Positions 25,666 through 35,347 of a stretch of DNA of 64,000 bases are shown one piece after another. Position 1 is the stretch's first letter. Each line of letters starts with the position of its first letter. The notes under the pieces were generated by a model. It saw only the letters and a list, made by a program, of their open reading frames with translations. It made no database searches and had not been told where the DNA came from. The position numbers were made by a program, and so were the translations under genes. Origin of the DNA: Thermoplasmata archaeon (GTDB lineage: Archaea > Thermoplasmatota > Thermoplasmata > Thermoplasmatales > Thermoplasmataceae); assembly GCA_021806235.1 (NCBI GenBank), contig JAJZXU010000026.1, forward strand, positions 1-64,000, read 5' to 3'.

Positions 25666-26214
25666 TTAATAATATTCATCTATTATGTAGCAAATCATAT
25701 GGATAGCCGTTATATGCGTTTCCTGTATAATTGACGTTTTATCTGAATCTGCAAGAAACAAATCATCACATATACCTTTCAGCTTTCCACCATTTCCCCC
25801 CGACATACCAAGAACATAAGACCCTATTTTTTTTCCCTCAACCATTCCATTAATAACATTTTTAGAATTACCCGATGTGCTTATTCCAATGGTATAATCA
25901 TTTTTATTACACAGTGCCTGAATTTGTCTTGAAAATATATCATCGTATGAATAATCATTGCCTATTGCTGTTAACGATGATGTATTTGTTGTTAATGCAA
26001 TTGCAGGCAATGATTTTCTTTCCTTTATAAAATGGCCCGTAAGTTCTGCAACAAAATGCTGTGAATCCGCCGCGGACCCACCATTACCAAAAACTATTAA
26101 TTTACCATTATTTTTAAATGTATTTATTATACCCAGCGCAATTTTATTTATTTTTGTTATGTCAATATTTTTTCTTGCATTTACACCCTCATTTATATAC
26201 TCTTCATAATCCAT
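25666..26214 (-). CDS. gmhA: Phosphoheptose isomerase-like SIS-domain protein
   Basis: GmhA converts sedoheptulose 7-phosphate to D-glycero-heptose 7-phosphate for surface glycans. The SIS fold is clear: GKLIVFGNGGSAADSQHFVAELTGHF, then ISTSGNSKNVINGM, and a C-terminal IQETHITAIHMICYIID with the catalytic Glu-His pair. The 182-residue length is normal. No other heptose gene is adjacent. A related sugar-phosphate isomerase role is possible. Confidence 0.9.
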   Translation of the reverse strand: MDYEEYINEGVNARKNIDITKINKIALGIINTFKNNGKLIVFGNGGSAADSQHFVAELTGHFIKERKSLPAIALTTNTSSLTAIGNDYSYDDIFSRQIQALCNKNDYTIGISTSGNSKNVINGMVEGKKIGSYVLGMSGGNGGKLKGICDDLFLADSDKTSIIQETHITAIHMICYIIDEYY

Positions 26215-26278
26215 GCACTATTATACATAATTAAATAATAAATTTATTCATACGTTGAAAAGGAAAAAATTTAATTGT

Positions 26279-26860
26279 ATGAATGAATCTACCACAATGT
26301 CATATCTACTTTTCCCAAAAAATATTCGTTTACCATATAATAAAAACATAAGTATTTCAAAGGAAAAAGCGAGAGATGAAGAAGCATTTTCATTACTTAT
26401 ACCGGAAAATAAAACAGATGCAATAGTAAATTATTTAAAAAATCATGCAGGTTTTAAGAATGCAATACCAAGTTTTGATAAGGGAGAAGAATATGGCATA
26501 TCAAGGATAATTAAGGCTCCATGGGAGCTTCATTTAAGAATTTATAGTTCATCATATTTTCCAGATTTTTCAAAAATATATGCACACATAGAAATAGCAA
26601 GAAAATATGTGGAGCATTTAAACTTTAGATATGTTCAGCCGGTTGTATATGAACCATTTAAGTTTTATAAAAATATATTTTCAGAACTTATTGTAGCATA
26701 CGAGTCAAAATATATTGTGGAACACGTAAATGAAAATTACTGGTTCAAAATTTTAAATCCAGATAAGCTTACTCCAGTATCACCTGCATCAATTATAGGA
26801 TTTACTGCCACATCAATATCATCAAAAATTAAAAATTATTTCAGTAATCCAAAGCATTAA
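26279..26860 (+). CDS. Unknown conserved-looking protein
   Basis: Starting from the ATG at 26279 the product has 193 residues (a TTG eight codons upstream would lengthen it). It is soluble by composition, with a well-mixed sequence such as KAPWELHLRIYSSSYFPDF and YAHIEIARKYVEHLNFRYVQ. No family or catalytic motif was recognised. It is divergent from gmhA with a 40-base shared upstream region. Confidence 0.65.
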   Translation: MNESTTMSYLLFPKNIRLPYNKNISISKEKARDEEAFSLLIPENKTDAIVNYLKNHAGFKNAIPSFDKGEEYGISRIIKAPWELHLRIYSSSYFPDFSKIYAHIEIARKYVEHLNFRYVQPVVYEPFKFYKNIFSELIVAYESKYIVEHVNENYWFKILNPDKLTPVSPASIIGFTATSISSKIKNYFSNPKH

Positions 26861-26980
26861 TTATAGATCCAGGTTATAAATAATATCTGTAGCTATCATA
26901 TTTAATACTTTCTTATGGTGCATTTTTTGCACGTTTAGTAATAATATTATTATACTATATAATTGGCAGATAGTGATAAT

Positions 26981-27322
26981 ATGGATGCAAAACAAAAATT
27001 AAGTGAAGTAAACAGAATAATGAATGAAGTTAGCAATGACGATTCAAAATTTCAATCATCATTTATGGCATTTATGGGAAGTACACTGTCAGATGGATCC
27101 CTTAATACAAAAACGAAGGAATTGATAGCGCTGTCACTGGGAATAGCTGCAAGATGTGAGTGGTGCATATCATATCATGTTAATGCTGCATTTAAATCAG
27201 GTGCAACCAGGGAAGAATTAATGGAGGTAGGTTATGTAACCGTTTTAATGTATGGTTCACAGGCATTAATGGAATTAAATAGTTTAATGGATGCAATAAA
27301 TCAGTTTGAACCAAAAAAGTAA
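26981..27322 (+). CDS. Carboxymuconolactone decarboxylase / AhpD-like protein
   Basis: The segment TKELIALSLGIAARCEWCISYHVNAAFKSGATREELMEV matches the AhpD-like fold, with the redox CxxC (CEWC) and the histidine four residues on. Such proteins reduce peroxides with a disulfide-forming pair or have related oxidoreductase roles. The start is placed at the ATG six codons into the longest frame; the TTG at 26963 is too close to the TATA-like stretch (26949-26960). It stands alone. Confidence 0.88.
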   Translation: MDAKQKLSEVNRIMNEVSNDDSKFQSSFMAFMGSTLSDGSLNTKTKELIALSLGIAARCEWCISYHVNAAFKSGATREELMEVGYVTVLMYGSQALMELNSLMDAINQFEPKK

Positions 27323-27433
27323 ATTAACAATAGCAGTAAACTAATTTTTATCCCAAGCGAAAAGTTTATAACCTTTTTTCATTATATTCATACACTGTAT
27401 GACATATTAACTGTTATATAATGGGGTGATAAA

Positions 27434-27748
27434 ATAAAAACTAAAAAAATAAATGTTATAGAAAAATTTAAAATTTGCCTATATACCGGGGTTTTTCTTT
27501 TCCTATTTTCGGCTTTATTATTTTTATACTCGCTATTTTTTACAATGCTTTTACCCATGATTGGTGCGGCTTTCTCCATACTTATTGCAGGTATAATATT
27601 AATTATAATGGCTGCATATTATTCAAAAAACTTTGATACCTATTCATTAAACAAGGTAAAGGAAGATATATTAAAAAATAGAATAATAATGGCTATACTA
27701 TCCATTATGGCTACATTATTTATTGTCCCCTTTATCTTTATAATTTAA
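27434..27748 (+). CDS. Small membrane protein, possible ATA start
   Basis: The coding frame shows about three hydrophobic helices (GVFLFLFSALLFLYSLFF, IGAAFSILIAGIILIIMAA, MAILSIMATLFIVPFIFII) and a basic N-terminus. The only ATG in frame, at 27545, would cut through the end of the first helix. Upstream the frame is open to a stop at 27419 and has no ATG, GTG or TTG. A Shine-Dalgarno-like GGGGTG ends 5 bases before ATA at 27434, which would give MKTKKINVIEKFK, a good positive N-terminus. Function unknown. Confidence 0.5.
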   Translation: MKTKKINVIEKFKICLYTGVFLFLFSALLFLYSLFFTMLLPMIGAAFSILIAGIILIIMAAYYSKNFDTYSLNKVKEDILKNRIIMAILSIMATLFIVPFIFII

Positions 27749-27827
27749 ACCTTTTTTATTTATTACTGGCTTTATTTTCCTTTTTTGAGTTTTAATATAA
27801 AATCTACTATTAACATAATAATTACAG

Positions 27828-27846
27828 TTATAACTTGACTTCGCCA
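27828..27846 (+). repeat. Left terminal inverted repeat
   Basis: Nineteen bases perfectly complementary to 28322-28340. Confidence 0.8.
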
Positions 27847-27892
27847 AATGAACCTGCCATACTGCTATTTGCCAAATGAGTTTTTTACATTA

Positions 27893-28213
27893 TTACCACC
27901 TCAATTTCAGTGTTTTATCCTCAGAGCTCCTGATGAAATCACCAGATAGATCGGTTATCTGAGGTGTAATGTTACTTATTATGTGAAATTTGAAACCAGA
28001 CCTCTGGTATACAACCGTTTTTGCACATAGAATAAGGCACTTTCTGAACTGTTTTATGTTTACTATGCCCTTTTTCCAGTTTCCCTCAAAATTTGTGTCA
28101 AATTTATCATCATTTTTCTGGGGAATATATTTTTTTTGATCCTCTTTTTTCTCTGATTTCCGTGCATTATCCCTGTGATTATCTGACCTGAAATATTGTG
28201 TCAAATTTATCAT
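27893..28213 (-). pseudogene. Remnant transposase-like frame inside the element
   Basis: A 106-codon frame ends 44 bases inside the left terminal repeat. Its C-terminal part (CLILCAKTVVYQRSGFKF...) looks coded. Upstream another frame starts MTPEWKFYKGNFPHRFHDKF and stops after about 26 codons; a related phrase (DKFDTNFEGNWKKG) recurs in the main frame, so the N-terminal half is scrambled. Position within inverted repeats suggests a transposase remnant. Confidence 0.45.
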
Positions 28214-28321
28214 GAAACCTGTGAGGAAAATTCCCTTTATAAAATTTCCATTCCGGTGTCATAACGATCTCAGTTCAAAACATTCCTTCAGGTATTTCAA
28301 TCAATATATTTACTACGAAAG

Positions 28322-28340
28322 TGGCGAAGTCAAGTTATAA
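28322..28340 (-). repeat. Right terminal inverted repeat
   Basis: Nineteen bases perfectly complementary to 27828-27846. Confidence 0.8.
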
Positions 28341-28382
28341 ACACCAAAATGCCAGCACCAGATACCTAATAATTATATTTCC

Positions 28383-29033
28383 CTATGCATAAGCGTTGGT
28401 ATCCTTAGCATATTTTGAATATCCAAGCTCTCTAACTGCATATGATGCAATTATTGCAATAATGGCTATTATCAAATCAAATAACGCATTAATGTCCGTT
28501 AATTTAACAATTATAATAGCTGATATTGCGATTAAAAATATAGAATTTGAAATAATCGCATATCCTTTTTTTATGGATCTTGCAGTTTTGTTTTTTATTT
28601 TAAGTGCATCTTTGTTTGTAACATGCTTATCTATATATGGTACGAGTATAACCATATATACTAAAAATGGGATTTCATTATCCTCATTGTTAAAGGAAAT
28701 TTCTATGCCCTTCGGGACGAATGTTATTTTTCCTACCTGCATATCCTGTTCAGATATATAAATAATAAAATTATTATCCTCTACGACCGGCTTCGATGAT
28801 CTGTACATTTTTCCATGATAATTCATGGATAGCTTATTTGAAACAAATCCCACATACTTATTATCTCCTTCAATTCCATATCCGGTAAAGGATTTTGTTA
28901 GTTCTATTTTTGGTACGTTACCTGGTAATAATATTTTTATAAACCTGGAGCCAGAATACTGTGAACTAAAACTAACATTGTACAAAACAGCATTGTGATA
29001 ATATATGTTACCATTTCTGTATAAATATTCCAT
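28383..29033 (-). CDS. Unknown protein with two C-terminal membrane helices
   Basis: The 216-residue protein has a beta-rich soluble domain of about 150 residues and then two hydrophobic helices (AIISNSIFLIAISAIIIV and LFDLIIAIIAIIASYAV). There is no N-terminal signal, so the large domain is likely cytoplasmic and anchored by a C-terminal hairpin. No family recognised. Its 3' end is 42 bases from the inverted-repeat element. Confidence 0.6.
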   Translation of the reverse strand: MEYLYRNGNIYYHNAVLYNVSFSSQYSGSRFIKILLPGNVPKIELTKSFTGYGIEGDNKYVGFVSNKLSMNYHGKMYRSSKPVVEDNNFIIYISEQDMQVGKITFVPKGIEISFNNEDNEIPFLVYMVILVPYIDKHVTNKDALKIKNKTARSIKKGYAIISNSIFLIAISAIIIVKLTDINALFDLIIAIIAIIASYAVRELGYSKYAKDTNAYA

Positions 29034-29669
29034 AATATGTTATCAGAATATTTTATATATATTTTATTATGAATTTTAAAATACAGAGTTTATACATAAA
29101 CATAATATAGGTCGGTCATTGACTGTTATTGTCCGGGAACAACCTTAAATATGCATAAACTGGTAGGCAATAATTTATCAATGAAATATATTACATTTTT
29201 ATTATTTTTTGCAGTAAAGAATGCATATTGGTACACATCGTCAAAATCCTTTCACCGTTCTTTGTGTTGATTGTTGCCCATTACGATTTGTGAAATGATC
29301 TGCTTTTTCTGGCTTCCGTCGTCATCAACAATGGGAAATTAATAAGGTAAAGAAGAGTAAGATCTCTGTCATGCTCGCAATAACAGAATTTCGTGGAAAC
29401 CTTGATTCAGGTTATTTTTGTGGATGTGAAAGAGTAATGCATATAATGATATCATAGTGAAATGTTCCACTATGCAATTATGATACGTACCACAGAAATA
29501 TGTCAACGAAGAACAGAGAGAATTACACTTTCCAGAGAAACTGTGTCATCAAAAATAGTTGAAATCTAAAAGAATTTTGACGCCATATATACGGATTCAT
29601 TAAGTTTATAATAAACATTTATGTTATGAAAAGATAATATTATTGAACTGAATATATTAATAACAACAT
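29034..29669. other. Gene-poor region with transposon debris
   Basis: The region contains copy 2 of the 101-bp repeat. To its right are GC-richer bases (29360-29530) without an open frame, consistent with a degraded transposon. No terminal repeats could be set. Confidence 0.45.
29259..29359. repeat. 101-bp dispersed repeat, copy 2
   Basis: Identical to 20306-20406. Flanks differ on both sides, so the matching unit is exactly this block. The minus strand again codes the putative transposase N-terminal peptide. Confidence 0.85.
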
Positions 29670-30125
29670 TTAAATTATATGTGCTAAACCCGGCAAAACA
29701 ATAAAAAATGCTGCAATAATGATTGCAATCATGATAATCGTTGTAGTCAGTATATTGATAATATATGTAGTTTGATATATCATATTTCTATTATATATTT
29801 CAAATTTAAAAACGTGGGCAAATTCGATTTGGGTAAAAATAGAAAATATGAAACGTTTTGTCATCAGTAGCAACAATATCAAAAAAGCAATCCATACAAG
29901 AAATATAGAAAATTTTAAACTTAGAATTCCAGAATATACGCTAACTATATACAAAAAAGTAGTTTCAGCAAATAAATGCCTTAAATATGACAGCGTAACT
30001 GGGATGTGTTTTTTAAAAATATACGCTCTTTTGTAATTAAGATAAAAAAATACCGGTGTTGAAAATAAAAATAGCCATATTAAATTATTATTCGAGATTT
30101 CAGAAATAATATTATATGCATTCAT
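29670..30125 (-). CDS. Unknown membrane protein
   Basis: The 151-residue protein has about four to five hydrophobic segments, including IWLFLFSTPVFFYL, LYIVSVYSGILSLKFSIFLVWIAFLILLLL and IINILTTTIIMIAIIIAAFFIVL. A central polar loop (YNRNMIYQTT) separates the halves. No family was recognised and no neighbour is coupled to it. The region after its start to 30560 has no gene. Confidence 0.55.
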   Translation of the reverse strand: MNAYNIISEISNNNLIWLFLFSTPVFFYLNYKRAYIFKKHIPVTLSYLRHLFAETTFLYIVSVYSGILSLKFSIFLVWIAFLILLLLMTKRFIFSIFTQIEFAHVFKFEIYNRNMIYQTTYIINILTTTIIMIAIIIAAFFIVLPGLAHII

Positions 30126-30560
30126 AACAATTCATAATGATATTGATATTTGTATATATATTTTTGGTTAATAAAGTGGTAAATAGTTTGGTCGTTTATA
30201 TTATTATTGCATCAGGGCCATCATTGAAGAAGTTAATTTATAGCGTTTATGATATATCATGATTATATAGATATAGGTATAAACCATATCCAGGAAACCT
30301 GATTTATGGGTCATAAGAATATAACAAAGGAAATATTTGCTTTATAAAATTGTTGATGTACCTTACCATTAGCACAGCAATATAAAAATATCGTTATATC
30401 ATGGTATATCTGTGCTATTAGGCGATCAGGCAACTATATGCATGAACTTAACAGTGTTCTTATTGAAAGCATAGTGAAATTTAATAGTACATCTCTAAAA
30501 TTTATAATTTTTAACCTTATTTATTGAATATTTTTTTATAGCATGATAAAATAATGCATT
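30126..30560. other. Intergenic region without a visible gene
   Basis: Nothing convincing was found here. An imperfect AT-rich symmetry occurs around 30383-30420 (ATATCGTTATATCATGGTATAT). The right end holds the promoter of the UPF0173 gene (ATATTTTTTTATAGCATG near 30528-30545). Confidence 0.4.
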
Positions 30561-31229
30561 ATGGTCAACGTAATATGGCACGGGCATGCCTGTTTTTCAA
30601 TAGAGGGAAGTATAAATGTACTGATAGACCCATTTATAGGAAAAAACCCGGTTGCAAAGATTAAGCCAGAATCATTAAATCCGGATATAATACTTATAAC
30701 ACACGGGCATTTTGATCATACAGGTGATGCGATTGCCATATCAAAAAATTCAAAGGCTCCCGTACTTGCATCATTTGAATTATCAGAGATATTAAAAAAT
30801 GAAGTAGAAACAATGGACATAAACCCCGGAGGAACAATAGATTTCAAGGGGATAAAAATAACTGCGGTCAATGCAGTGCATTCATCAAGTTATAATGGTT
30901 TATATGCCGGGGCTTCAATGGGGTATATAATCGATATGGACGGCATAAAAATATATCATGCCGGTGATACAGCATATTTCAAGGATATGGAATTAATAGG
31001 AAATATAAGCAAACCGGACACATCGTTATTGCCCATAGGAGGGCATTATACAATGGATATTGACGGATCTATAAAAGCATTAAAAATGTTGAAATCAAAA
31101 ACGGTTATACCCATGCATTACAACACATTTCCGGCTATAGGTGCAAATCCAGAGGAATTTAAAAATAAGGTGGAAAAAGCAGGATTTAAGCCACTTATAC
31201 CCGAGGTCGAAGAAGTCATAAACCTATAA
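30561..31229 (+). CDS. UPF0173 metal-dependent hydrolase (metallo-beta-lactamase fold)
   Basis: The 222-residue protein has [12 protein letters not shown] at the N-terminus, the metal motif [34 protein letters not shown] and a final [13 protein letters not shown]. This order is the UPF0173 family (YtkL-like), which has an L-ascorbate-6-phosphate-lactonase-like fold but no assigned substrate. All metal-binding histidines and aspartates are present, so it should be active. It precedes the hemerythrin-like gene by about 75 bases. Confidence 0.92.
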   Translation: MVNVIWHGHACFSIEGSINVLIDPFIGKNPVAKIKPESLNPDIILITHGHFDHTGDAIAISKNSKAPVLASFELSEILKNEVETMDINPGGTIDFKGIKITAVNAVHSSSYNGLYAGASMGYIIDMDGIKIYHAGDTAYFKDMELIGNISKPDTSLLPIGGHYTMDIDGSIKALKMLKSKTVIPMHYNTFPAIGANPEEFKNKVEKAGFKPLIPEVEEVINL

Positions 31230-31303
31230 TTTTTAATAAATACAATCCACTTTAGATTTTATCTGATAAAAAATTTATTATAATGCAAATACAATACATT
31301 ATA

Positions 31304-31789
31304 ATGGATGTGGTAGAGCTGCTTATGGTTGAGCATTCGGGCATAAGAATAATAGCGGATAATAATATACTGGAAAAAAACAGTGCAGAATTAATAGATT
31401 TTAATCAATTCCTTTTGAATATACACGTTAATATTGAAGAAAATATAGTATTCCCGGCATTAAAGGAAAATAATGAAAACGCTGTAAAACTGGTGGATAG
31501 ACTTATCGCCGACCATAAACTGTTAGAAACACTATTCAATAACTTATATAAATGGAAAGTAAGTGAAAATCCGTTATTTGAAGTAAGATTACCATTATTT
31601 TATAAAACGCTTACGGACCATAATTCTCTGGAGGAAAGTGATGTATTTCCATTATGGAAAAATATAGACAGTGAAGAAAAAAAAATCTCTATGAAAAATG
31701 CACATGAAATAATACTATCAAACAATATTGAAAATTATATTAAAGAAACCGGCATATCAGAAAAAATGATGAAATATATATTTATTTAA
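31304..31789 (+). CDS. Hemerythrin-like (HHE) domain protein
   Basis: A four-helix bundle with spaced ligands is seen: LLMVEHSGIR, LLNIHVNIEENIVFPAL, LIADHKLLETLF and LTDHNSLEESDVFPLW. His and Glu residues in these positions bind a di-iron centre in hemerythrin-like proteins that sense or bind O2, NO or iron. The start is the ATG seven codons inside the longest frame (MDVVELLMVEH). Its stop codon overlaps the stop of the convergent tricorn gene by 4 bases. Confidence 0.85.
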   Translation: MDVVELLMVEHSGIRIIADNNILEKNSAELIDFNQFLLNIHVNIEENIVFPALKENNENAVKLVDRLIADHKLLETLFNNLYKWKVSENPLFEVRLPLFYKTLTDHNSLEESDVFPLWKNIDSEEKKISMKNAHEIILSNNIENYIKETGISEKMMKYIFI

Positions 31790-34700
31790 CTCAATTCCAG
31801 CTTTTTGTAATTTTTTATTTCTTCCAGAATATTATTTATTGCAGTATCCAGCTGGGTATCCTTAAATTTAAGAAAATCCTGTGGCATATTTTCAATATAT
31901 ATATCCGGATCTGTTCCATAGTTTTCCAGTCCGTATTTAACATCTTTGAACCATGTTGCAAACTGCGGTTGTGTTACTGTTGTATTATCGAGCAATTTTA
32001 TTTTTGGGTTTATGCCAACAACTCCACCCCACGTCCTTGTGCCTATAACTTTTCCAAGTCCCATCAATTTAAATACATGCGTTCCTATATCACCGTCTGA
32101 CCCGGCATACTCATTTGTTAGTGCTATCATGGGTCCATTAACAGAATCAACAGGATATGGTGTTATTATGCCCCTTCTTGGCATATCATAACCTATTCTT
32201 TTCCTCGCTAATTTTTCAAGTAGCAACTGTGATACAAAACCTCCACCGTTGAATCTTAAATCTACTATCAGTCCATCTCTGTTTGATTCATTGTCATAAA
32301 TCCTGAAAAATTCATTAAAACCATTCATTCCCATATCCGGTATATGTATATATCCGATTTTATCATGGGTTTTATCATGTACATATTTTCTATTTCTCTC
32401 AACAAAATTCCTGTATCTTAAATATTTTTCATCATTCATTGTTTTAATATAGTACTTTTTAATTTCGTTACCCCTTTTTATCTCTACTGTTACTATTTCA
32501 TTTGCATGGTTCAGTAACAGTTTGTCAGGATTGTTTTCATCGTTAAGGTCTATGCCATTTATGGATTTTATAACATCATTCTCCCTTATACCGGTATAGA
32601 GCAATGGTGACTTTTCGTTTTCATCAGATAAATCACCACTATAAATTTTTGTTATTATATAATTATCATTTTTAAATTCATAATCTATACCGAGTTTACC
32701 AACACTTATAGAGTCAATGTATGACAGATCACCACCTATTTCATATGAATGCGATGTACTGTATTCTCCCTGCATTTCCCTGAGCAGATCAGACAGTTCA
32801 AATCTTGTGCTTATTTTATTCAGTAATTTTTTATATTTTAAATATGGCTCATCACCAAGTTTTTCAAGTTTCTGCTTGCTCCAGTAATTTTCTTTTATTA
32901 AATTAAATGCATCATATAACATGTTTTTCCATTCATTCATGGGTTCTACTGTTACATTTAATCTGTTCATATCTATATCTTCATCTTTCTTTGTTTCAAT
33001 TTCCTTTCTTATAAATTTATTACCTGTTTTTCTTATCAGTAAATATTTTTTATTGCCGGATATTAAATAACTAACAATATCATTTTCATATAATTCACTC
33101 TTCTTCTTATTAAAATCAAATAATTCTATCGTTCCGGTTTTTTCACCATTATTAAATAAATAATATTTCATAGTTCCTTCTACGGGGTAATGGAATAATA
33201 AAACCCCATTATTTACAGGGACAATATCTATATAATCCTCTGCGGCAACAGGAAACACCTCGCTTAATTTTATTATATCATCCAGTTTATAATCTCCGGG
33301 ATTATTTTTATTAAACTCTTCAGGGATATCAGAGAATAATGGCATAACGTTTTCCCTTATTGGTATTGCATATGGTTTTGTTATTGCCGGATAGCCCAGA
33401 TTAAAAACCAATTGATCCATAACGGGATCTAAAGATCTTTTGGATAAATAGTACAGATAATTATCATCATTGCTGAAAACTGGCTCAAAATCAACGGATC
33501 CGGAGGTTGTTGCATCATACCTTTTATTATTTTTCACATCATATATTTTTATTGATAAGCTACCATTATAACCGTAATATTCTGATTCAGGATATGAATA
33601 TGCCAGTAATTTTGAATCGCTGGACCATGAGAAATCATCTATTGTACCTGATTTGCTCTCATCTATTTTATCAATATTATTATTCTCTAAATTTAAAATA
33701 AATAATTCAAATCTATTATTTCCAATTGCAATATATTTATTATCTGGTGAAGCCTTCATGGAAAAAATTATGCCATTCCCAAAATCAATTTTTTTCTTCA
33801 ATACTCTGTCAACACTGTACAATAATATGCTATTCCCCTCCTCACCGTAATTATATATTATAACATCATTGCTGTTCATAAATTCTATTATCTGATTTTT
33901 TAATTTATTTATATTCATTACCGGTCCATTTTTTATTCCTGTAAATATCGTCTGTCCCCGGCTTATTAAACCTATTAGATTGCCAGAAAAATTTATTTTA
34001 TAATCTGTTAAGTAGTCAGTTGCCTTTACTGTTCTGCTGTTTATATTCACCGAAGGTACACTTATATCTATGTTTAATTCATCGATATTATCGTTCTGAA
34101 GTATAAATAATGAACCTGCCTTCTGAAAAACTATTTTATTGCCGTCCGAATTTGCATTTCTAACGTAATAATCCTTAAAATTGGTATGCCTTTTAAGGTT
34201 ATTGCCATTTAAATCTGTTGAATAAATATTTGCACTCCCCTCATGGTCTGAAATAAAATATAAATTATTATTATAAATCATGGGTGAATTAACGTTGGAG
34301 TCTAAATCAACTATTATTTTAAAATCATTATTTTTACCGGATAATATTTTGCCTCTTGTACCGCCCCTATACCTCTTCCAGTGTGGCATATCTATTGTAT
34401 TCCGTCCAAGAACTGTGTAATCATTGTAATGTATAATATTCAGGGATGGCCCTAAATTCAGAGCTTCCAAATTTTTATTTACTATTTTATAAAGCATAGG
34501 CGTTCCAAATGGATAATATGCATCGGTAGAAATTATTAAATTATTATCCAGATCAAATCCCGCTATTGATGTATACATTCTTCTACTTGTGCTTTTGCCA
34601 CAAAGATATGTAACCCTATTTAAATTACCGTTATTAAGGTCTATGGAGTATATATCTGATGATTCTCCAGATTTTCCGGTCATCAGCCTGAAATACACAC

Positions 34701-34860
34701 ATTTTTTATCAGGGCTTATTTGTGGATTTGTAACCATTCCAAGATTATTTGTTAACCTCTCAACATTTTTAGTATTAATGTTATATTTCCACAAATCATT
34801 GTCATTAACAAAAACAATCAGATCTCCTCTTATATCAGGATACATAAAATATTTTTCCAT
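31786..34860 (-). CDS. tri: Tricorn protease
   Basis: Tricorn is a giant cytosolic serine protease that cuts peptides released by the proteasome into di- to tetrapeptides, acting with aminopeptidases. The 1024-residue length and order match the family: a beta-propeller (YVRNANSDGNKIVFQKAG type repeats), a second propeller, an oligomerisation domain, a PDZ domain (GIRENDVIKSINGIDL) and the C-terminal catalytic domain. TSHSYEIGG holds the catalytic Ser-His, TNEYAGSDGD the nucleophilic serine (about residue 920), and GLENYGTDPD the glutamate. It fits Thermoplasma and Picrophilus. Confidence 0.97.
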   Translation of the reverse strand: MEKYFMYPDIRGDLIVFVNDNDLWKYNINTKNVERLTNNLGMVTNPQISPDKKCVYFRLMTGKSGESSDIYSIDLNNGNLNRVTYLCGKSTSRRMYTSIAGFDLDNNLIISTDAYYPFGTPMLYKIVNKNLEALNLGPSLNIIHYNDYTVLGRNTIDMPHWKRYRGGTRGKILSGKNNDFKIIVDLDSNVNSPMIYNNNLYFISDHEGSANIYSTDLNGNNLKRHTNFKDYYVRNANSDGNKIVFQKAGSLFILQNDNIDELNIDISVPSVNINSRTVKATDYLTDYKINFSGNLIGLISRGQTIFTGIKNGPVMNINKLKNQIIEFMNSNDVIIYNYGEEGNSILLYSVDRVLKKKIDFGNGIIFSMKASPDNKYIAIGNNRFELFILNLENNNIDKIDESKSGTIDDFSWSSDSKLLAYSYPESEYYGYNGSLSIKIYDVKNNKRYDATTSGSVDFEPVFSNDDNYLYYLSKRSLDPVMDQLVFNLGYPAITKPYAIPIRENVMPLFSDIPEEFNKNNPGDYKLDDIIKLSEVFPVAAEDYIDIVPVNNGVLLFHYPVEGTMKYYLFNNGEKTGTIELFDFNKKKSELYENDIVSYLISGNKKYLLIRKTGNKFIRKEIETKKDEDIDMNRLNVTVEPMNEWKNMLYDAFNLIKENYWSKQKLEKLGDEPYLKYKKLLNKISTRFELSDLLREMQGEYSTSHSYEIGGDLSYIDSISVGKLGIDYEFKNDNYIITKIYSGDLSDENEKSPLLYTGIRENDVIKSINGIDLNDENNPDKLLLNHANEIVTVEIKRGNEIKKYYIKTMNDEKYLRYRNFVERNRKYVHDKTHDKIGYIHIPDMGMNGFNEFFRIYDNESNRDGLIVDLRFNGGGFVSQLLLEKLARKRIGYDMPRRGIITPYPVDSVNGPMIALTNEYAGSDGDIGTHVFKLMGLGKVIGTRTWGGVVGINPKIKLLDNTTVTQPQFATWFKDVKYGLENYGTDPDIYIENMPQDFLKFKDTQLDTAINNILEEIKNYKKLELS

Positions 34861-35063
34861 ATAAGTTTATAAGTAATGTTTATTTATATATTTTGTTTAT
34901 GAATTATTTATACCGGTGTTTCCCAGTACTCCACATTATGGGAAACATGTGAACCCAGCTCCAGTTCAGAATATCAAAAACGGGTTTTTAGAAAAACTTC
35001 TACTGTTAAAAGCCATTAGCATGTAATATAAATGGTTAAATATTAATAATAAATGTTATAATC

Positions 35064-35231
35064 ATGAGATGCCCGGTATGTAATGCAGAAATACAGGAAA
35101 CGCCATTTAAAGAGTGGTTATTTAATGATTATTCTGTTTCAAGGTATAAATGCCAGGAATGTGGATATTCCTTCAATGTTTATTCAAAGGAAGGCAGGGA
35201 GTCATATACAATTCCAAAAAGAAAATTTTAA
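35064..35231 (+). CDS. 55-residue zinc-ribbon protein
   Basis: The sequence MRCPVCNAEIQETPFKEW contains the first CPVC knuckle, and YKCQECGYSFNVY the second, about 25 residues later. This is a classic two-knuckle zinc ribbon, perhaps a transcription or ribosome-associated factor. A TATA-like box (TAATATAAAT, about 35025-35034) lies 30 bases before the ATG. The gene is shorter than usual size cut-offs and easily missed. Confidence 0.75.
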   Translation: MRCPVCNAEIQETPFKEWLFNDYSVSRYKCQECGYSFNVYSKEGRESYTIPKRKF

Positions 35232-35347
35232 ATTTATTATACAATTTTAATAATATTTTTTAAATATATTTATCAGTATCTTTATTATTTGTGTATTAAA
35301 TTTAACTATTATAGCAGGAATCCTGGTATGGCAATGAACTATCCTAC

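Larger units (their letters stand above)
27828..28340. mobile_element. 513-bp element with perfect 19-bp terminal inverted repeats
   Basis: The left end TTATAACTTGACTTCGCCA (27828-27846) is the exact reverse complement of the right end (28322-28340). The outermost bases are TTATAA on both sides, so a TA target duplication could be hidden in the ends. The inside holds a minus-strand frame with a broken 5' part, so this is a non-autonomous or internally deleted insertion sequence. The transposase family could not be named. Confidence 0.75.
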
